Assembly (NCBI GenBank): GCA_900556455.1 | Contig: USOV01000037.1 | Coordinates: 1 to 8,017, forward strand | Direction: 5' to 3' | Length of the DNA: 8,017 bases | DNA from: an uncultured Clostridium sp. | Lineage (GTDB): Bacteria; Bacillota; Clostridia; TANB77; CAG-508 | Shown: piece by piece, positions 5,385-8,017 of the stretch | How the letters are laid out: each line of letters starts with the position of its first letter | Position numbering within the stretch: position 1 is the first letter of the stretch | Made by a program: the position numbers and the translations under genes | The notes under the pieces: model-generated | Seen by the model: the letters and a program-made list of their open reading frames with translations, nothing else | Told to the model about the DNA's origin: nothing | Databases searched by the model: none

Positions 5385-6563
5385 TTAATAGCCTAAATAA
5401 GGTAATGGGTTTACGCATACTCCGTTTTTTCTTACTTCAAAGTGTAAGTGTGGTCCTGTTGAGTTTCCTGTGCTTCCTACTGTTCCTATTACTTGCCCTT
5501 GTTCTACTGTTTGTTTTTCTTGTACTGTTCTTGAACCTGAAAGCATATGTGCATAAAGTGTCATTGTTCCATCATGATGATTTATTACTATATATTCTCC
5601 ATAACTTCTATATGAACCATCTGAATTTCTTAATGCTCTTGATGTTACAACTGTTCCAGATTTAACAGCTACTACACTTCTTCCAACAACATTAATATTT
5701 ACATCCACTCCAGTATGTCCTCTATAAGATGGATAATGTTTATTGTTTATATTTGAAAGTGTAAGTCCTGCAACTGGGAAGATATAACCATATTCGCTTG
5801 GTTTTCCATTTATTATAGTCGTACCACCTGATGAAGCTTCTTCCCTGGCTATTCTTGTAAGTTCTTGTTGTATTTTTTGTTTGTCTTTTTCAAATTGGTC
5901 CAATTGGTCTTGTAATGCTTTTTGTTCAGTTGTTAGTTCATCCACATATTGTTGTTTGGTAGATTGAGAAGCCTTCAACGCATTTGCTGTTGCTTGTTTA
6001 TTATTTTTTAAGCTTTCTATTTCTGCTTTGCTGTTTTCTAGTGTTGTTTTTGCTGCTTCTATACTATTTTTATTTTTTTCTATTGACTCTAACAAATCAT
6101 TATCATATTCTGCTATTTCTGAAACTAAATAATATCTTGAAATAAAATCGCTAATACTTGCTGATGAAAGTAATACATCTAAATATGTAGTTTCTCCCAT
6201 TTCATATAAAGCAACTAATCTATTTTCTAAAGCTTCTTTTTGATTTGCATAATCTTCTTCAGCTTTTTTTAAATTTGCCTCTGCTTCTGAAATTTTATCT
6301 TCTAAGTCCGCTATTTGTAAATTTAAGTCATATATTTCATTTTCATATTCAGAAATTTCTGCTGTTAATTCTTGTATTTGTGCCATTACACCTGTTAAGT
6401 TATTTTCTATTTCTCCCAAGTTTTTTTCTGCTTCATTTATTTGGTTTTGTAATGCTGAATTTTCTTGTTCTAGTTCAGCTTTATTTGCTGCAAATGCTAT
6501 TAATATATTACTTGATGTAACTATTATTAATATTAAAATTATACATATTATTTTCTTTTTCAT
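5385..6563 (-). CDS. Secreted M23 (LytM) peptidoglycan endopeptidase with EnvC/PcsB-like coiled coil
   Basis: This is a predicted zinc endopeptidase that cuts peptide cross-links of peptidoglycan outside the membrane. Of 392 residues, 1-26 look like a Sec signal peptide (MKKK, hydrophobic stretch, cleavage after AFA). Residues about 27-245 are Glu/Lys/Gln-rich coiled coil interrupted by the conserved ALENRLVALYEMG..YLDVLL..DFISRYYL segment (111-146) typical of EnvC/PcsB/CwlO-type proteins. The C-terminal LytM domain (about 260-392) keeps the zinc ligands H283 and D287 (HTGVD) and H374 of HLH, plus H339 (YAH) and H372. Unlike E. coli EnvC, it is therefore probably catalytic. The ATG at 6563 follows GGAGG (6568-6572). 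It is a paralogue of the next upstream gene, 47 bp away, and stands between it and ctpA. Control by FtsEX and turnover by the Ctp protease are inferred from context and family precedent. Confidence 0.94.
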   Translation of the reverse strand: MKKKIICIILILIIVTSSNILIAFAANKAELEQENSALQNQINEAEKNLGEIENNLTGVMAQIQELTAEISEYENEIYDLNLQIADLEDKISEAEANLKKAEEDYANQKEALENRLVALYEMGETTYLDVLLSSASISDFISRYYLVSEIAEYDNDLLESIEKNKNSIEAAKTTLENSKAEIESLKNNKQATANALKASQSTKQQYVDELTTEQKALQDQLDQFEKDKQKIQQELTRIAREEASSGGTTIINGKPSEYGYIFPVAGLTLSNINNKHYPSYRGHTGVDVNINVVGRSVVAVKSGTVVTSRALRNSDGSYRSYGEYIVINHHDGTMTLYAHMLSGSRTVQEKQTVEQGQVIGTVGSTGNSTGPHLHFEVRKNGVCVNPLPYLGY

Positions 6564-6610
6564 TTTTCCTCCGTTATCTATAATCCACCGGATTTTATTG
6601 GGGTTATATT

Positions 6611-7753
6611 TTAGTTTGCTTTGGTTACATATGGTAATGGGTTTACAAATTTTCCATTTACTTTGATTTCAAAGTGTAAGTGTGGTCCTGTTGAAAGTCC
6701 TGTTGAGCCAGCTTCCATTATTACTTCTCCTTTTTCTACTACCTGTCCAACTTTTACAAGTATTTTAGAGCCGTGTCCATAATTGCTTACAATTCCGCCT
6801 CCATGATCTATCATTACTACATTTCCATATGAACCTACATATGATGCAGTTATAACAGTTCCAGAATTTGCTGCAATAACAGGAGCCCCTGTTTTTGCTC
6901 CAATATCTATACCGTTATGTGATCTATAGTAATGTAATATTGGATGGAATCTCATTCCAAATGGTGATGTTATTATAGTATATCCCGGTATTGGCCATAA
7001 AAATTCTCCACCTATGTATTCTGAATTGCCATCTACCATTGCTAAAATTGCCATCTGTGCATCTATATTATCTAACTTGCTATTGTATTCTTCTATTTGT
7101 TTTTGTGTATTTAATTCTTCTTCTGTTAATTCTGCCGCATAACTATTTTTTATTGTTTTTGCATTTTCTAAAGCTATAAGTGTTTTTTCTTGCATGTTTT
7201 TTGCTGTTTTTAATGTTTCATTTTTTTCAGATAACTGTTTGCTTATTTCTTCAATTTTATTTTTTTCTCTTTCAATTGTTTCTAATAAATCATTATCATA
7301 CTCAGCAATTTCCCCAATTAGATAATATCTTGATATGAAATCTGTTATGTTTTTTGAATTTAGTAAAACGTCTAAATATGTAGTTTGTCCCATTTCATAC
7401 AAAGCAACTAATCTATTTTCTAAAGCCTCTTTTTGTGCATTATAGTCTTTTTGTATGTATTTTAATTTTTCTTTTGCTTGTTTAATTTCTTTTTCTAATT
7501 TAGATATCTCGTCTTCTGTTTCTTGTAATTTTGTTTCGCCTTCAATAATTTGTGCTTCTATTTTATTAATTGCTTCTAAAGCTTCTGTAATTTCAATTTG
7601 TAAATTTTCTAATCCCTTATTTGTCTCATTTAATTCCTGTGTTATTCTTTCTTTCTCTTTTTGCAAATCATCCATATTTACAGCATAAGTTATGCCATAT
7701 ATAGCACAAAGTATTACTACAATTATTGATATAGCTATACACTTTTTTTTCAT
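6611..7753 (-). CDS. Secreted M23 (LytM) peptidoglycan endopeptidase, FtsEX-associated, with EnvC/PcsB-like coiled coil
   Basis: The protein has 380 residues. It begins with a Sec-type signal peptide (MKKKC, hydrophobic 5-20, probable cleavage after ITYA at 24). A long coiled coil (about 27-235) carries the ALENRLVALYEMG..YLDVLL..DFISRYYL segment (110-145). The C-terminal LytM domain (about 250-380) has SPFGMRFHP followed by HNGID (H279, D283), YGH (H327) and HLH (H358, H360). All M23 zinc and catalytic positions are present, so it should hydrolyse peptidoglycan cross-links. The ATG at 7753 follows a GGTGAGG-like site and lies 29 bp after ftsX, so it is almost certainly co-transcribed. In other bacteria the coiled-coil region of such proteins contacts the extracellular loops of FtsX, and ATP hydrolysis by FtsE activates the hydrolase. 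This protein is the best candidate for the FtsEX partner. It shares 47 of 55 residues with its paralogue across the conserved segment. Confidence 0.94.
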   Translation of the reverse strand: MKKKCIAISIIVVILCAIYGITYAVNMDDLQKEKERITQELNETNKGLENLQIEITEALEAINKIEAQIIEGETKLQETEDEISKLEKEIKQAKEKLKYIQKDYNAQKEALENRLVALYEMGQTTYLDVLLNSKNITDFISRYYLIGEIAEYDNDLLETIEREKNKIEEISKQLSEKNETLKTAKNMQEKTLIALENAKTIKNSYAAELTEEELNTQKQIEEYNSKLDNIDAQMAILAMVDGNSEYIGGEFLWPIPGYTIITSPFGMRFHPILHYYRSHNGIDIGAKTGAPVIAANSGTVITASYVGSYGNVVMIDHGGGIVSNYGHGSKILVKVGQVVEKGEVIMEAGSTGLSTGPHLHFEIKVNGKFVNPLPYVTKAN

Positions 7754-7782
7754 ATAAGCCTCACCGCCTATTTTTATGTTTT

Positions 7783-8017
7783 CTATACGTCAAGATATTT
7801 TTTCATTGATATAGAACTTCCTAATATTCCTATTCCTATTCCTAAAATTAAATATACTACTACGATTTCTGTAAATAAATTATTAAATGATAATATACTT
7901 ACTCCAATTGTTTGAATTGTATCTGATGTCATAAGTTTACTTACAATCGCATTATAAAGTATACCTATTATTCCTAAAGAAAGGACGCTTGATACAAGTC
8001 CTATTATTACACCTTCA
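7783..8017 (-). CDS. ftsX: Cell division protein FtsX, C-terminal part (N-terminus beyond the window)
   Basis: FtsX is the membrane subunit of the FtsEX ABC-type complex, which does not transport but passes ATP-driven changes to murein hydrolases outside the cell. Only the last 77 residues are visible. They begin with EGVIIGLVSSVLSLGI, the conserved FtsX segment and membrane helix near the C-terminus. A loop follows, then a final membrane helix and the family's typical ending with G-I-G-I-L-G-S-S-I-S and KKYLDV. The stop codon TAG is at 7783-7785. The frame was read by hand from the minus strand; it is open to the window edge. The downstream hydrolases and ctpA support the call. ftsE is expected further upstream, outside the window. 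Confidence 0.9.
   Translation of the reverse strand, partial: EGVIIGLVSSVLSLGIIGILYNAIVSKLMTSDTIQTIGVSILSFNNLFTEIVVVYLILGIGIGILGSSISMKKYLDV

Noticed and set aside
5378..5665. 95-codon Leu/Phe-rich open frame on the plus strand
   Set aside because: It is the complement of the LytM domain of the M23 gene; the hydrophobic run is a by-product of the opposite strand's composition, not a membrane protein.
6582..6594. Small hairpin AATCC-GGT-GGATT between the two M23 genes as a terminator
   Set aside because: The stem is 5 bp and is followed on the transcript strand by ATAGATAACGGAGG with no U tract, so it should not stop transcription.
7690..7753. Lipoprotein signal (Cys16) in the upstream M23 protein
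   Set aside because: The residues before the cysteine are V-I-L, without the small residue at -1 needed for a lipobox; a standard Sec signal peptide fits better.

Overview
The window comes from an AT-rich, low-GC Gram-positive bacterium, most likely an uncultured member of the Clostridia. The evidence is a T-box riboswitch controlling a tRNA synthetase, strong GGAGG-type ribosome binding sites, consensus-like TTGACA/TACAAT promoter boxes, an ftsX / murein hydrolase / C-terminal-processing-protease cluster of Firmicutes type, and the standard genetic code. Every gene I can support is on the minus strand, so the window reads from high to low coordinates.

In transcription order the layout is as follows. 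The 3' end of ftsX (7783-8017) is followed after 29 bp by an M23 peptidase with an EnvC/PcsB-like coiled coil (6611-7753), and 47 bp later by a paralogous M23 peptidase (5385-6563). A 230-bp gap holds a structured GC-rich repeat (copy B). Next is ctpA, an S41 processing protease (3940-5154). A 429-bp non-coding stretch follows, carrying a promoter, a very compact aspartate T-box leader with its terminator, and an inverted second copy of the repeat (copy A). Then come aspS (1750-3510) and, 11 bp later, topB (1-1738), which runs off the window.

The first four genes form a cell-wall module. FtsEX is known in other bacteria to switch on murein hydrolases that carry this kind of coiled coil, and Ctp proteases are known to process or degrade murein hydrolases. 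Both hydrolases here keep all the M23 catalytic residues, so they look like enzymes and not like EnvC-type pseudo-enzymes. aspS and topB form a second unit read from the T-box promoter, so topoisomerase III is probably coupled to the charging state of tRNA-Asp.

The most unusual content is non-coding. (1) Two 148-bp GC-rich repeats lie in opposite orientation in the 5' regions of aspS and ctpA. They differ at three base pairs by compensatory double changes, which is good evidence that their folded structure is under selection. (2) The T-box has a GAC specifier and a UGGC tRNA-end-binding bulge, both matching tRNA-Asp. Its Stem I is only about 50 nt, with no visible distal arm and no Stem II.
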